Shown: positions 16,596 to 25,939 of the stretch, one piece after another
How positions within the stretch are numbered: position 1 is the stretch's first letter
Layout: each line of letters begins with the position of its first letter
NCBI GenBank assembly: GCA_947499005.1
Contig: CANMML010000027.1
Span: forward strand, 1-50,621
Reading direction: 5' to 3'
DNA length: 50,621 bases
From: an uncultured Aquimarina sp.
GTDB taxonomy: Bacteria; Bacteroidota; Bacteroidia; Flavobacteriales; Flavobacteriaceae
The notes under the pieces: model-generated
Told to the model about the DNA's origin: nothing
What the model saw: the letters and a program-made list of their open reading frames with translations, nothing else
Database searches by the model: none
Position numbers and translations under genes: made by a program

Positions 16596-17243
16596 ATGAA
16601 AAAAATTACTCTATTATTTAGTCTATTGATAACGACTAGTTTGTTAGCACAAACAATTTCTTTGTCTAATGTCACAAGTGCTACTGTTACAGTAAATGCC
16701 AGTGATATCCCTGTTGGCATGACCCCTAACACCCCTTTCATTATCACTCTTTCTGATTTTACAGCAAATGCGAACTCTAGCATTACTATTTTTAATCAAT
16801 TTAGAAATGAAGGAGGACAACAATTTGCTGGAGGTGGAATTGCTATTGCTTTAGATGGAGACGGAAACGGAACGTCTGCTGTTTTTAATCCTGGTTTCTT
16901 TGGTGGCGGAAATTTCACAATGGATCAAAATGTTACATGGAATGCTGAAATTGGAGGAAGCGCTGTAAGTAACAGCATTACTTTCCCTGGTACATATGAC
17001 AATCCTACACTTAGCACTATCGAATTAACTGCTTTAGAAGAAGCAACTCTTTCTCCTAATCCAACTGAGGGAGTTATTAATCTAATTGGACGCAATGTTT
17101 CTTTTACTTCTGTAGAGGTTTACAATACTCTTGGTAGTCTTGTGGGGACATCTACTGATCTTTCTAATCTAAATGAAGGTCTTTATTTAGTTAAAATCTA
17201 CACTAACGGAGGAAGCGTTACTAAAAAAATAATTAAAAACTAG
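16596..17243 (+). CDS. Secreted protein with T9SS type A sorting domain
   Basis: The 215-residue product has a signal peptide (MKKITLLFSLLITTSLLAQ, cleavage after about Q19). A Thr- and Asn-rich beta-type region (about 20-145) follows, which I cannot assign to a family. The C-terminal 65 residues are a type A sorting domain: LSPNPTEGVINLIG, VEVYNTLGSLVG, LNEGLYLVKIYT and the closing VTKKIIKN. It should pass the inner membrane by Sec and the outer membrane by the type IX system, whose components PorU, PorV and GldJ are encoded further along this window. The gene stands alone with its own promoter. Small cargo of unknown role. Confidence 0.85.
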   Translation: MKKITLLFSLLITTSLLAQTISLSNVTSATVTVNASDIPVGMTPNTPFIITLSDFTANANSSITIFNQFRNEGGQQFAGGGIAIALDGDGNGTSAVFNPGFFGGGNFTMDQNVTWNAEIGGSAVSNSITFPGTYDNPTLSTIELTALEEATLSPNPTEGVINLIGRNVSFTSVEVYNTLGSLVGTSTDLSNLNEGLYLVKIYTNGGSVTKKIIKN

Positions 17244-17450
17244 TACAATTCTATAGGATAAAGACAAGTAGTAAGTTTCTATTTCAACTGAAAGTTGGTT
17301 AAAGCTGAATCATTCCACTACTAACAATACGCTTTAAACTTACCTCTTTTAAAGATTGATTTACAGAAGGCTGAAAGTAAAACTCACTTGTCTTCACCCA
17401 AAAGTCAGAGGTTTCTTTTACATCATTAGTCACTAAATGTCAACCTCTAA

Positions 17451-17498
17451 AAAAATAAAATCCATTAGTTTTTTAAAAAACTAATGGATTTTATTTTT
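17451..17498. terminator. Bidirectional terminator between convergent genes
   Basis: A perfect 48-bp palindrome (24 bp per arm, arms meeting at 17474/17475) has A-rich and T-rich outer ends. It can act in both directions, for the cargo gene on the plus strand and the DUF5723-like gene on the minus strand. Confidence 0.85.
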
Positions 17499-17525
17499 AA
17501 TAGTAAGGTATCTATATTTCCTTAA

Positions 17526-19082
17526 TTATTTTACTTTCCCTTGATACCCCTGAAGACGTTTTAATCTTTTCTTCTTTTTCTTAACTCCTCTAATTTTACC
17601 CTCAAGCCTTTTCACTTTTACTTCTCCTTCTTGAGGACAACCAAAAGGACATTCGGCATTGTAAATCGTTTCTTCTTCCTCTTTTACTTTTGGAATTTTA
17701 TGAAATATTGGAATTTTCAATCCAGCATAGACATCAAATGCTCTTGTCTTTTTATCTACAATGCTTCCCAATAAATTACCTGAACCAAAAAACACAGGCC
17801 CAATACGCGTCCCTAATCCCCATTGAACTCCTCCCAACTGAGTAACACTAAATGGACTATATACTGAGAGCCATCTTGTTTCTAATCTTGGGCTTAATGT
17901 AAATTGATTAGCATACCTAACCGCATCTCTTTTCTTTCTTGAAATTAATGATAATCTAGTAGCTGCATTAAGATAAAATTTATCGGAAATTGCCCAGTCT
18001 AAATCGAATCTTAAATTTGCTGGCAGAGCAATTTTTACTTCTTCATTTGTTGGCAGAACTTCTCTTATAGACGGATCCGCATCTTCATCAAATTTATTTA
18101 GTTCAACTGGAAAATTCCCTAAATCATAATTCTCTATAGTTGCCCCTTTATAAGTTAAACTACCTATATCTAAAATAGATACTCCTATTCGCAATTTATA
18201 CGTATTTATGTGCCTAAATTTAATTTGCTTTATAACATTATCCTTAGATATATTTTTTCTAAAGCGCGGCCTATATTCGTATACAAATCCAATATCAATA
18301 CCAAAACCTCTATTAGAAGGCAATGTAACATCTGTACTTCCTCCACCAACTCTTACTCCATTATCCTCTGGATCTAAAGTATTGCTTGCTTTTAACTCGA
18401 GATTACCTAATAATTCATTATCACTTGTATTATCAGGATCAAAAAATAAAAGACCATCCGTAAATTGAAAACTTGAAAAGTGAGTCCCTCGAATATACTT
18501 TAGCGTAACACCTCCTTTTAAAAAGTGCTGCTTCTCATCCTTAAGTACTCTAGCATAAGATGCTCCAAACTCTACCCAAGAAGCAGCCGTACCATAACTA
18601 TTTTCATCAGCAAAAAGTAAAGGTTCGGTTCTATTAGAAAGACCTACATCAAATACAGGTCTGTAACGTCCATCTACATCATTAGCATTAGCAAACCCTC
18701 TAGCCCTAGTAAAAAAAGCAGCGCTATGTTTTTCATCGATAGAAAACATAACTGACGGCCCCAAAAGATCAATATTTACTACAGCCGAATTCTTTCGATC
18801 TTCTCCGACATAGTCAACATCAGTGTCTTCATCTAAATCTACACCATCTTTATAAGCTGACTTTATCCACTTCTTGAAATCTATTTCTGCATATTCATTA
18901 GTTCCAAAAGCACTTACCGAAACTAAATTAATATCGGCTCTCAACCTAGAATCAGCCATTGACGCAGGGTTTACAAGCACTCCATGTATTCCACTATAGT
19001 TATCGGAATTATATCCAATAAACGACTGTGCCGAACACCATACTGAATATAAGCACAAAACACCTAAAAAAATTCTATCCAT
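17526..19082 (-). CDS. DUF5723-like outer-membrane beta-barrel protein
   Basis: The 518-residue product has a signal peptide (MDRIFLGVLCLYSVWCSAQ). It opens with SGIHGVLVNPASMADSRL, resembling the NPAS motif near the start of DUF5723 and other FadL/PorV-like barrels of Bacteroidota. Alternating strands through about residue 455, many Gly and aromatic residues and the final KIPIFHKIPK suggest an outer-membrane barrel. After the barrel comes an unusual tail: a short AECPFGCPQEG segment with two Cys, then about 40 residues rich in Lys and Arg. The function is unknown. It is a single gene, divergent from ffh. Confidence 0.75.
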   Translation of the reverse strand: MDRIFLGVLCLYSVWCSAQSFIGYNSDNYSGIHGVLVNPASMADSRLRADINLVSVSAFGTNEYAEIDFKKWIKSAYKDGVDLDEDTDVDYVGEDRKNSAVVNIDLLGPSVMFSIDEKHSAAFFTRARGFANANDVDGRYRPVFDVGLSNRTEPLLFADENSYGTAASWVEFGASYARVLKDEKQHFLKGGVTLKYIRGTHFSSFQFTDGLLFFDPDNTSDNELLGNLELKASNTLDPEDNGVRVGGGSTDVTLPSNRGFGIDIGFVYEYRPRFRKNISKDNVIKQIKFRHINTYKLRIGVSILDIGSLTYKGATIENYDLGNFPVELNKFDEDADPSIREVLPTNEEVKIALPANLRFDLDWAISDKFYLNAATRLSLISRKKRDAVRYANQFTLSPRLETRWLSVYSPFSVTQLGGVQWGLGTRIGPVFFGSGNLLGSIVDKKTRAFDVYAGLKIPIFHKIPKVKEEEETIYNAECPFGCPQEGEVKVKRLEGKIRGVKKKKKRLKRLQGYQGKVK

Positions 19083-19423
19083 AAAGATCTATACCCTTTC
19101 TGCTAAAATATTAACGTAAAACACCTTCTGATTATTGGCTACGTTATCATACAAAAATGCAAAAAAAAAGATACCTGCCCTAAGCATAGTCATTATTTAA
19201 TATTTACAGTGAAAAAGCATTGCTAAAAAATCCACCTATTACTCTCTATAACAACAAATTAAAATACTTCACCTATATAATCTACACCTCTAATACACAA
19301 GCTTAGCTATTTACTTTAAGCTTTAAGATTCTCTTTCTTTTTTATATCAATTCAAAATACATATTGTCTATAGCCTCTTCGGTTACAAATGCTTAAATTT
19401 GCCTATTATTTCAGATCCAAATT
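19083..19423. other. Divergent intergenic region between the barrel gene and ffh
   Basis: The 341 bp hold no gene that I can support. They are AT-rich with poly-A runs and contain the candidate ffh promoter element at 19394. I find no TAnnTTTG element on the minus strand for the barrel gene. Confidence 0.5.
19394..19401 (+). promoter_or_regulatory. Candidate -7 promoter element of ffh
   Basis: TAAATTTG matches TAnnTTTG and lies 22 bases before the ffh ATG. A TTG at 19364-19366 is somewhat too far upstream to be a good -33 element. Confidence 0.45.
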
Positions 19424-20752
19424 ATGTTTGATAATTTAAGCGATAAGCTAGATAAAGCACTTCATGTACTTAAAGGTCATGGACAAATTACAGAGATTAA
19501 TGTTGCCGAAACCCTTAAAGAGGTACGACGAGCACTTGTCGATGCTGATGTTAACTACAAAATAGCTAAAGATTTTACTGCCCGAGTAAAAGAAAAAGCT
19601 TTAGGCCAAGATGTTTTAAAAAGCTTAAAGCCTGGGCAATTAATGGTTAAATTAGTTAAAGATGAATTGACTGATTTAATGGGGGGAGATGCTGCTGGTG
19701 TCGATCTTTCTAAAAATCCATCGATAATCTTAATGTCGGGTTTACAAGGATCTGGAAAAACAACATTTTCAGGAAAGCTTGCTAACTTTCTTAAAACAAA
19801 AAAAGTAAAAAAGCCTTTATTAGTTGCCTGTGATGTTTATCGTCCTGCGGCTATAGATCAGTTACATGTAGTAGGAGATGCTATTGATGTTGATGTATAT
19901 AGTGATAAAGAAAATAACGATCCCGTATCATTAGCAAAAGCTGGTGTTGCATATGCTAAAGCAAATGGTCATAATGTTGTAATCGTCGATACTGCTGGTC
20001 GTTTAGCAGTGGATCAAGAAATGATGGATGAAATTTCGAACATCCATAAAGCGATTGAACCATCTGAAACTCTATTTGTTGTTGACTCCATGACTGGGCA
20101 AGATGCTGTAAATACAGCGAAAGCCTTTAATGATGTTCTTAACTTTGATGGGGTTATTTTAACTAAATTAGATGGAGATACCCGAGGAGGAGCTGCTCTA
20201 TCAATTAAATCTGTCGTTAAAAAACCAATAAAATTTATTGGTACTGGAGAAAAGATGGAAGCTATTGACGTCTTCTATCCTTCTCGTATGGCTGATCGTA
20301 TTCTTGGAATGGGAGATGTCGTTTCCTTAGTAGAAAGAGCACAAGAACAATATGATGAAGAAGAGGCTCGCAAACTACAAAAGAAGATTGCAAAAGATCA
20401 ATTTGGTTTCGATGATTTCTTAAACCAAATCCAACAGATCAAAAAGATGGGTAACATCAAGGATTTAATGGGTATGATTCCTGGCATGGGAAAAATGGTT
20501 AAAGATGTTGATATTGATGATGATGCTTTTAAACATGTAGAAGCCATTATTAAATCTATGACTCCCGATGAAAGAAGTAAACCTCAAATCATTAATTCTA
20601 GTCGCAAAAAACGTATCAGCAAAGGTTCTGGAACTTCCATACAACAAGTAAACCAACTTCTAAAGCAATTTAACCAAATGGGGAAAATGATGAAGATGAT
20701 GCAAGGAAGCGGAGGTCGTAAGATGATGCAGATGATGCAAGGAATGAAATAA
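19424..20752 (+). CDS. ffh: Signal recognition particle protein Ffh
   Basis: Ffh binds signal sequences as they leave the ribosome and, with 4.5S RNA and FtsY, brings the ribosome to the Sec translocon. The 442-residue protein has the N domain (about 1-85), the SRP GTPase domain with SGLQGSGKTTFSGKLANF near residue 106, VDTAGRLAVDQEMMDE near 188 and TKLDGDTRGGAALS near 246, and a Met-rich M domain ending in runs such as MGKMMKMMQG. folD follows after 33 bp on the same strand. Confidence 0.97.
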   Translation: MFDNLSDKLDKALHVLKGHGQITEINVAETLKEVRRALVDADVNYKIAKDFTARVKEKALGQDVLKSLKPGQLMVKLVKDELTDLMGGDAAGVDLSKNPSIILMSGLQGSGKTTFSGKLANFLKTKKVKKPLLVACDVYRPAAIDQLHVVGDAIDVDVYSDKENNDPVSLAKAGVAYAKANGHNVVIVDTAGRLAVDQEMMDEISNIHKAIEPSETLFVVDSMTGQDAVNTAKAFNDVLNFDGVILTKLDGDTRGGAALSIKSVVKKPIKFIGTGEKMEAIDVFYPSRMADRILGMGDVVSLVERAQEQYDEEEARKLQKKIAKDQFGFDDFLNQIQQIKKMGNIKDLMGMIPGMGKMVKDVDIDDDAFKHVEAIIKSMTPDERSKPQIINSSRKKRISKGSGTSIQQVNQLLKQFNQMGKMMKMMQGSGGRKMMQMMQGMK

Positions 20753-20785
20753 CACTAGTCAAAAGCACAAGAAAGAGTATAACGA

Positions 20786-21667
20786 ATGGAAATTTTAGAC
20801 GGAAAAAAAGTAAGTAACGATATCAAGGATGAGATTGCAGTTGAAGTTACTAAAATGAAAGCTAACGGAGAGAAAGTCCCTCACTTAGCAGCAGTTTTGG
20901 TTGGTGACAATGGCGCTAGTTTAACTTATGTAAACAGCAAAGTTAAATCATGTGAAAAAATTGGCTTCGATTCTACACTTGTAAAATTACCAGATACTAT
21001 TTCTGAAGAGGATCTTCTTAAAGAAATAGACGCACTAAATAATAATGAAGACATTGATGGTTTCATCGTTCAATTACCTCTACCAAAGCATATCGATGAA
21101 GAGAATGTTTTATTAGCGGTACACCCCGACAAAGATGTTGATGGTTTTCACCCTACTAATTTTGGGCGTATGGCATTAGAAATGCCAAGTTTTATTCCTG
21201 CTACTCCTTTTGGCATTATGGAATTGCTAAAGAGATATGAAATCGAAACGTCTGGAAAAAATACTGTCGTTATTGGTCGTAGCCATATTGTTGGTCGCCC
21301 GATAAGTATTCTTATGAGTCAAAAAGGAGCTGCTGGAGACTCAACGGTTACACTAACACATAGTCGAACAAAAGACTTAGAGAATATCTGTAAGTCTGCT
21401 GATATTATAGTTTCGGCTTTAGGAGTTCCCAATTTTGTAAAAGCACCTATGGTAAAAGATGGTGCTGTAATTATTGATGTAGGTATTACTAGAGTTAAGG
21501 ATGAAACTGCAAAACGAGGTTATCGTATTGTTGGTGATGTTGATTATGATAATGTCGCGCCTAAATGCTCATACATTACTCCTGTCCCTGGAGGAGTAGG
21601 CCCTATGACTATAGCTATGCTTCTTAAAAACACTTTACTTTCAAGAGAGCGCAGAAAAAACGCTTAG
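20786..21667 (+). CDS. folD: Methylenetetrahydrofolate dehydrogenase/cyclohydrolase FolD
   Basis: FolD oxidises 5,10-methylene-THF with NADP and hydrolyses the product to 10-formyl-THF, feeding purine and fMet synthesis. The 293-residue protein carries TYVNSKVKSCEKIGF near residue 51 (catalytic Lys56), DGFIVQLPLPKHIDEE near 92, the dinucleotide-binding VVIGRSHIVGRPIS near 164 and TPVPGGVGPMTIAML near 268. It is probably cotranscribed with ffh and is followed by a terminator. Confidence 0.96.
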   Translation: MEILDGKKVSNDIKDEIAVEVTKMKANGEKVPHLAAVLVGDNGASLTYVNSKVKSCEKIGFDSTLVKLPDTISEEDLLKEIDALNNNEDIDGFIVQLPLPKHIDEENVLLAVHPDKDVDGFHPTNFGRMALEMPSFIPATPFGIMELLKRYEIETSGKNTVVIGRSHIVGRPISILMSQKGAAGDSTVTLTHSRTKDLENICKSADIIVSALGVPNFVKAPMVKDGAVIIDVGITRVKDETAKRGYRIVGDVDYDNVAPKCSYITPVPGGVGPMTIAMLLKNTLLSRERRKNA

Positions 21668-21690
21668 AAATAAATAATTAAACAGCATAA

Positions 21691-21727
21691 AAAAGCAGTT
21701 ATTCTTTCGAATAACTGCTTTTTTTTT
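21691..21727 (+). terminator. Rho-independent terminator of ffh-folD
   Basis: A 12-bp perfect stem (AAGCAGTTATTC / GAATAACTGCTT) with a short loop is followed by seven T. It lies 24 bp after the folD stop codon. Confidence 0.92.
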
Positions 21728-21783
21728 ACAATCTAATGGGTTTATATGACTACATATCTTTAAGGAGTTTATCCTGATTTCCC

Positions 21784-21824
21784 AAACAAAAAAGACCTAT
21801 TTCAACGAATCGAAACAGGCCTTT
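21784..21824 (-). terminator. Rho-independent terminator of pdhA-pdhC
   Basis: The inverted repeat AAAGACCTATTTC / GAAACAGGCCTTT (21791-21824) has two plus-strand mismatches that become G-U pairs in minus-strand RNA. The A-rich left flank gives the U-tract. It lies downstream of the pdhC stop codon. Confidence 0.75.
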
Positions 21825-21847
21825 AATTATATAATATAAAAACGAAA

Positions 21848-23446
21848 CTATGCTAACATAGTAACAGGATTCTCTAAATATATTTTTAGTGTTTGTAAAA
21901 ACGCTGCTCCTGCTGCACCATCAATTGTTCTATGGTCACAAGCTAAGTTTAATGCCATTGTATTTCCAACAACAATAGCTCCGTCCTTAACTACAGGTTC
22001 TTGCACTATTGCACCTACTGATAAAATCGCAGAGTTTGGTTGGTTGATAATACTTGTAAACGAAGTAATACCAAACATACCCAAGTTAGATACTGTAAAC
22101 GTACTACCACTCATTTCTCCTGGTGTAAGTTTCTTATTCTTTGCCTTACCAGCCAAACTTCTTACATTTCCACCAATCTGAGTTAATGTCATCTGATCTG
22201 TAAAAGGTAAAACAGGAACAACAAGTCCATCTTCAACTGCTACAGCCACACCTATAGAAATATGCTTCGCATAACGGGTAACATCGTCTTTCCATTGTGT
22301 ATTTATCTGAGGGTGCTTTCTTAATGCCATAGCACAAGCTTTAACCACCATATCGTTGAATGACACCTTAGTATCAGGAATAGCATTAATTTGCTTTCTA
22401 GAAGCAATAGCATTATCCATATCAACTTTTATAGACAAATAATAATGTGGTGCAGAGAATTTAGACTTTCCAAGACTCTTCGCAATTGCTTTACGCATGT
22501 TAGAGTTCTTTGTTTCTTCAAAAACCTCTTCTCCAACTGGAGTATATACTTGAGGTGCTGGAGCAGAAGCTTTAGCTTCAGAAGCAGGTGCTGCAGGAAC
22601 CACTGCTACTGGAGTATACCCTTCCACATCTTTCTTTGTAATACGTCCGTTTTCTCCTGTGCCTTTAACTTTAGATAAATCAATTCCTTTATCGGAAGCT
22701 ATTTTTTTAGCTAAAGGAGAAGCAAAAATACGACCACCTGTAGCGACATTTACGGTTTCAGCAACAGGCGCTTTTTCTTCTTTCTTAGGAGCTTCTACTT
22801 TTTCTTCTTTAGAACCTGAAGCTGCTGCGGTAACTCCACCACTAGCTAAACCTGAAACGTCAGTACCTGCAGGGCCTATAATTGCTAATAAACTTTCTAC
22901 TGGAGCTGTCTCTCCTTCATTAGTTCCTATATATAATAAAGTACCATTGTAAAAAGATTCGAACTCCATAGTAGCCTTATCAGTCTCTATTTCAGCTAAA
23001 ATCTCTCCCTCTTCTACATTATCACCTACTTTTTTAAGCCATGATGCTACGGTTCCTTCCTCCATAGTATCACTTAAACGAGGCATTGTAATAATTTCAA
23101 CACCTTCAGGAATTTCAGCAGACGCTTCAGCAACTGGAGCAGTTTCTACTACTTCTTCACTAGCTACTTCGCTACCTCCACCAGCTAAAGCTGCTGATAT
23201 ATCTTCTCCTTCTTCTCCAATTACACATAAAAGCTGATCTACAGGAGCAGTACCACCTTCTTGAACTCCAATATGTAATAAAGTACCTTCATAAAAAGAC
23301 TCAAACTCCATAGTAGCTTTATCTGTTTCGATCTCCGCTAGGATATCTCCTTCTGCTACTTTATCTCCTATTTTTTTTAACCATGACGCTACGGTTCCTT
23401 CTTCCATAGTATCACTCAAACGAGGCATATTGATAACTGTTGCCAT
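21848..23446 (-). CDS. pdhC: Pyruvate dehydrogenase E2, dihydrolipoamide acetyltransferase
   Basis: E2 is the core of the pyruvate dehydrogenase complex and moves the acetyl group from lipoyl lysine to CoA. The 532-residue protein has two lipoyl domains with the identical motif EIETDKATMEFES (lipoyl Lys43 and Lys157), joined by Ala/Glu-rich linkers. A peripheral-subunit-binding domain follows (IFASPLAKKIASDKGIDLSK near residue 239), then the catalytic domain ending with ACDHRTIDGAAGAAFL near 506 (catalytic His and Asp). pdhA lies 8 bp upstream on the same strand. E1 beta and E3 are not in this window. Confidence 0.96.
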   Translation of the reverse strand: MATVINMPRLSDTMEEGTVASWLKKIGDKVAEGDILAEIETDKATMEFESFYEGTLLHIGVQEGGTAPVDQLLCVIGEEGEDISAALAGGGSEVASEEVVETAPVAEASAEIPEGVEIITMPRLSDTMEEGTVASWLKKVGDNVEEGEILAEIETDKATMEFESFYNGTLLYIGTNEGETAPVESLLAIIGPAGTDVSGLASGGVTAAASGSKEEKVEAPKKEEKAPVAETVNVATGGRIFASPLAKKIASDKGIDLSKVKGTGENGRITKKDVEGYTPVAVVPAAPASEAKASAPAPQVYTPVGEEVFEETKNSNMRKAIAKSLGKSKFSAPHYYLSIKVDMDNAIASRKQINAIPDTKVSFNDMVVKACAMALRKHPQINTQWKDDVTRYAKHISIGVAVAVEDGLVVPVLPFTDQMTLTQIGGNVRSLAGKAKNKKLTPGEMSGSTFTVSNLGMFGITSFTSIINQPNSAILSVGAIVQEPVVKDGAIVVGNTMALNLACDHRTIDGAAGAAFLQTLKIYLENPVTMLA

Positions 23447-23454
23447 ATTTCTTT

Positions 23455-24453
23455 TTATAATTTATGTGATAAAAAAGGATAATCTTCTTGCTCGTAAACC
23501 ATGTCATAAAGTTGTTGCGTTTTAGGGAATGGAGATTCCTCTGCAAACTTTTGACATTCCGCTACCTTATCTTTAACTCGCTTATTGATTTCTTCAATTT
23601 GCTCGTCAGTAGCATATTTTTTAGACTTAATTACATCTAAAACTTGAGTAATTGGGTCAATTTTTTGGTATTCAGCAACTTCTTCTTTTGTACGATAGTG
23701 CTGTGCATCACTCATTGAATGACCTCTATAACGATATGTTCTTAATTCTAAGAAAGTTGGCCCACCACCAGTTCTTGCTCTTGTGATTGCTTCATCAAAA
23801 GCCTCGGCACAAGCTACAGGGTCCATTGCATCTACAGGTTTATTAGGCATCAAATACCCATCTCCTAATTTATGAATATCTGTATGGTTTGCAGAACGCT
23901 CAACAGAAGTACCCATTGCATATTGATTATTTTCAACACAAAATACAACTGGCAAATTCCAAAGCATTGCTAAGTTGAAAGCTTCATGTAACGAACCTTG
24001 ACGTGCAGCTCCATCACCAAAAAAAGTTAGGGTAACTCCATCTCTTTTAAAATACTTATCTGCAAATGCAATACCAGCACCTAATGGAATCTGTCCTCCA
24101 ACAATACCATGACCTCCATAAAAACCAAATTCTTTAGAGAAGATATGCATTGATCCTCCCATACCTTTAGAAGTACCTGTTTCTTTTCCGTATAATTCAG
24201 CCATTACTCTTTTGGGGTCTACCCCCATACCAATAGGCTGTACATGGTTACGATATGCCGTAATCATTTTATCTTTCCCTAGCTCCATTGCATGCAGAGC
24301 TCCTGCTAAAATCGCTTCCTGACCATTGTAAAGGTGTAAGAATCCTCTTACTTTTTGTTGAATATACACTTGGGCAAGCTTGTCTTCAAACTTTCTCCAG
24401 AAAAGCATGTTTTCATACCAGTTCAAGTAAACTTCTTTGGTAATTTTTTTCAT
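23455..24453 (-). CDS. pdhA: Pyruvate dehydrogenase E1 component, alpha subunit
   Basis: E1 alpha binds thiamine diphosphate and, with E1 beta, decarboxylates pyruvate and loads acetyl on E2. The 332-residue protein has GMGGSMHIF near residue 98, the ThDP motif from FFGDGAARQGSLHEAFN near 144 to VFCVENNQYAMGTS near 171, and the phosphorylation-loop-like YRYRGHSMSDAQHYR near 240. It is the first gene of a two-gene operon with pdhC. E1 beta must be encoded elsewhere in the genome. Confidence 0.96.
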   Translation of the reverse strand: MKKITKEVYLNWYENMLFWRKFEDKLAQVYIQQKVRGFLHLYNGQEAILAGALHAMELGKDKMITAYRNHVQPIGMGVDPKRVMAELYGKETGTSKGMGGSMHIFSKEFGFYGGHGIVGGQIPLGAGIAFADKYFKRDGVTLTFFGDGAARQGSLHEAFNLAMLWNLPVVFCVENNQYAMGTSVERSANHTDIHKLGDGYLMPNKPVDAMDPVACAEAFDEAITRARTGGGPTFLELRTYRYRGHSMSDAQHYRTKEEVAEYQKIDPITQVLDVIKSKKYATDEQIEEINKRVKDKVAECQKFAEESPFPKTQQLYDMVYEQEDYPFLSHKL

Positions 24454-24528
24454 ACGAAATTTTCGTTTTAAAGAATCAGTTCAGTAATAGATATTGTTAT
24501 ATCTTTTATTAGAAAGAAACAATTCCAG

Positions 24529-24536
24529 CAAAAATA
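24529..24536 (-). promoter_or_regulatory. Candidate -7 promoter element of pdhA
   Basis: The minus strand reads TATTTTTG, matching TAnnTTTG, 75 bases before the pdhA ATG. No clear -33 element is seen. In AT-rich DNA such a match can arise by chance. Confidence 0.3.
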
Positions 24537-24696
24537 GCACTTTGCTTAAAAAGTTCTTGTTTCTAACTTCATAAAATTACGGATTCTTTTTAAGCCTTAT
24601 AAATTCCTTTTTTATAAAAAAGTAAACTAATTGTCCAAAAAATTACATTTCTAATTAATCATACTGCTAAAAAAAAGGAGATTGAAAATTATTATA

Positions 24697-24731
24697 TAAA
24701 AAAAGTGCTATTTCTAAAAAAATAGCACTTT
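24697..24731 (-). terminator. Rho-independent terminator of porU-porV
   Basis: AAAGTGCTATTT / AAATAGCACTTT forms a 12-bp perfect stem. On the minus strand it is followed by a U-tract from the A-run at 24697-24703. A T-rich stretch on the other side may allow action in both directions. Confidence 0.8.
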
Positions 24732-24756
24732 AGTGTTTTTTTTATTTTCCCCAGTC

Positions 24757-25905
24757 CTAATACTCATTATATTCTTCCCCAAAAGAGAAAGTTAAACCTA
24801 CTCTTAATGTTCCATCTAATGGACTAGGAATACTTGATGTATTAAATAGATAAGAAAGATCTACGCCTATAGATGTATATTTGAATCCTGCACCTAAAGA
24901 AACAAATTGACGACCTCCTTTACTTTCAAATTCATGAAAATAACCTGCTCTTAAAGCAAAAATGTTATTATAATCATATTCTACTCCAAAAGATGTAGTA
25001 ATCTCTGCAAGCTCTTCTCTAATTCCATTTGGAGCATCATTTAAAGAAGAAAAAATAGATCCTATAGCACTTGCATCATTAATTTCCTGTTGTCTTTCTT
25101 CTCCACTTAGTCTTCTATCTGGTGTCGGAACTAGTAATTTAGAAAATTCTAAGGTTGTTTTCACTGTATTAAACGAATCTATCCCAAAATCAAATCCTCC
25201 ACCTACTCGAATGTTTGTTGGTATAAAACTCTCTACTCCCTCACTGTAAGAAATTTTAGGCCCGATATTAGTAATCGCAAAACCACCTCGCCATCTACCA
25301 TCGAAATTTCTATATGGAATATTTTCACTTTGATAATATCCTGTAATATCAACTCCAAACGAATTTCCTGCATCAGAATTACTTCCTTCTAAAGTCTGTA
25401 ATCTAAGATCATCTCTCAAATAACGACCTGCAACAGCCATAGAAAATCGCTCGCTTAATTTCAAAGCATATGAAACATCTATTGCTAAAGAATTAGGGTT
25501 TTCTGTCCCTTGATCTCGACCATCTCGATCTCTTAAATTAATCTCTCCCAAGCTAAAATATCTAATACTTGCTGCAACAGCACTTCTCTCATCTAGCTTT
25601 TTATATCCTACTATATTACCTAATATAATATCATCAACCAATTGTGTCAAATAAGGTGTAATAGAAACACCTACCCCTAACTCTCTTTCTGCAAATGCAT
25701 ATTTAGAAGCATTCCATTGCTGAGAATACACGTCTGATGATGTTGCCACACCTTGATCTGCCATACCTCCAGCTCTTGCATCAGCAGTTACTTGCAAAAA
25801 AGGAAGTGCTGTCGTAATGGCACCTGTCAAATTACCTGAGTCCTGAGCTATCATTTTACCAGCACTAACTGCTAGCAGTAAACAAACAATAATTTTATAT
25901 TTCAT
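24757..25905 (-). CDS. porV: T9SS outer-membrane protein PorV (LptO)
   Basis: PorV is a FadL-like 14-strand outer-membrane barrel that receives cargo from the SprA translocon and shuttles it to the PorU attachment complex. The 382-residue protein has a signal peptide (MKYKIIVCLLLAVSAGKMIAQ). The family opening is present: TALPFLQVTADARAGGMAD and DVYSQQWNASKYAF. It ends with DGTLRVGLTFSFGEEYNEY, a typical last strand. It lies 34 bp downstream of porU on the same strand, the usual porU-porV order in this group. Confidence 0.95.
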   Translation of the reverse strand: MKYKIIVCLLLAVSAGKMIAQDSGNLTGAITTALPFLQVTADARAGGMADQGVATSSDVYSQQWNASKYAFAERELGVGVSITPYLTQLVDDIILGNIVGYKKLDERSAVAASIRYFSLGEINLRDRDGRDQGTENPNSLAIDVSYALKLSERFSMAVAGRYLRDDLRLQTLEGSNSDAGNSFGVDITGYYQSENIPYRNFDGRWRGGFAITNIGPKISYSEGVESFIPTNIRVGGGFDFGIDSFNTVKTTLEFSKLLVPTPDRRLSGEERQQEINDASAIGSIFSSLNDAPNGIREELAEITTSFGVEYDYNNIFALRAGYFHEFESKGGRQFVSLGAGFKYTSIGVDLSYLFNTSSIPSPLDGTLRVGLTFSFGEEYNEY

Positions 25906-25939
25906 TTAGTTTAAGTTTGAAAAACAAATATAGATTTAA

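Larger units (their letters stand above)
24454..24756. other. Intergenic region between porV and pdhA
   Basis: The 303 bp are AT-rich and hold no gene that I can support. They contain the candidate pdhA promoter element (24529-24536) and the porV terminator (24697-24731). Confidence 0.5.
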
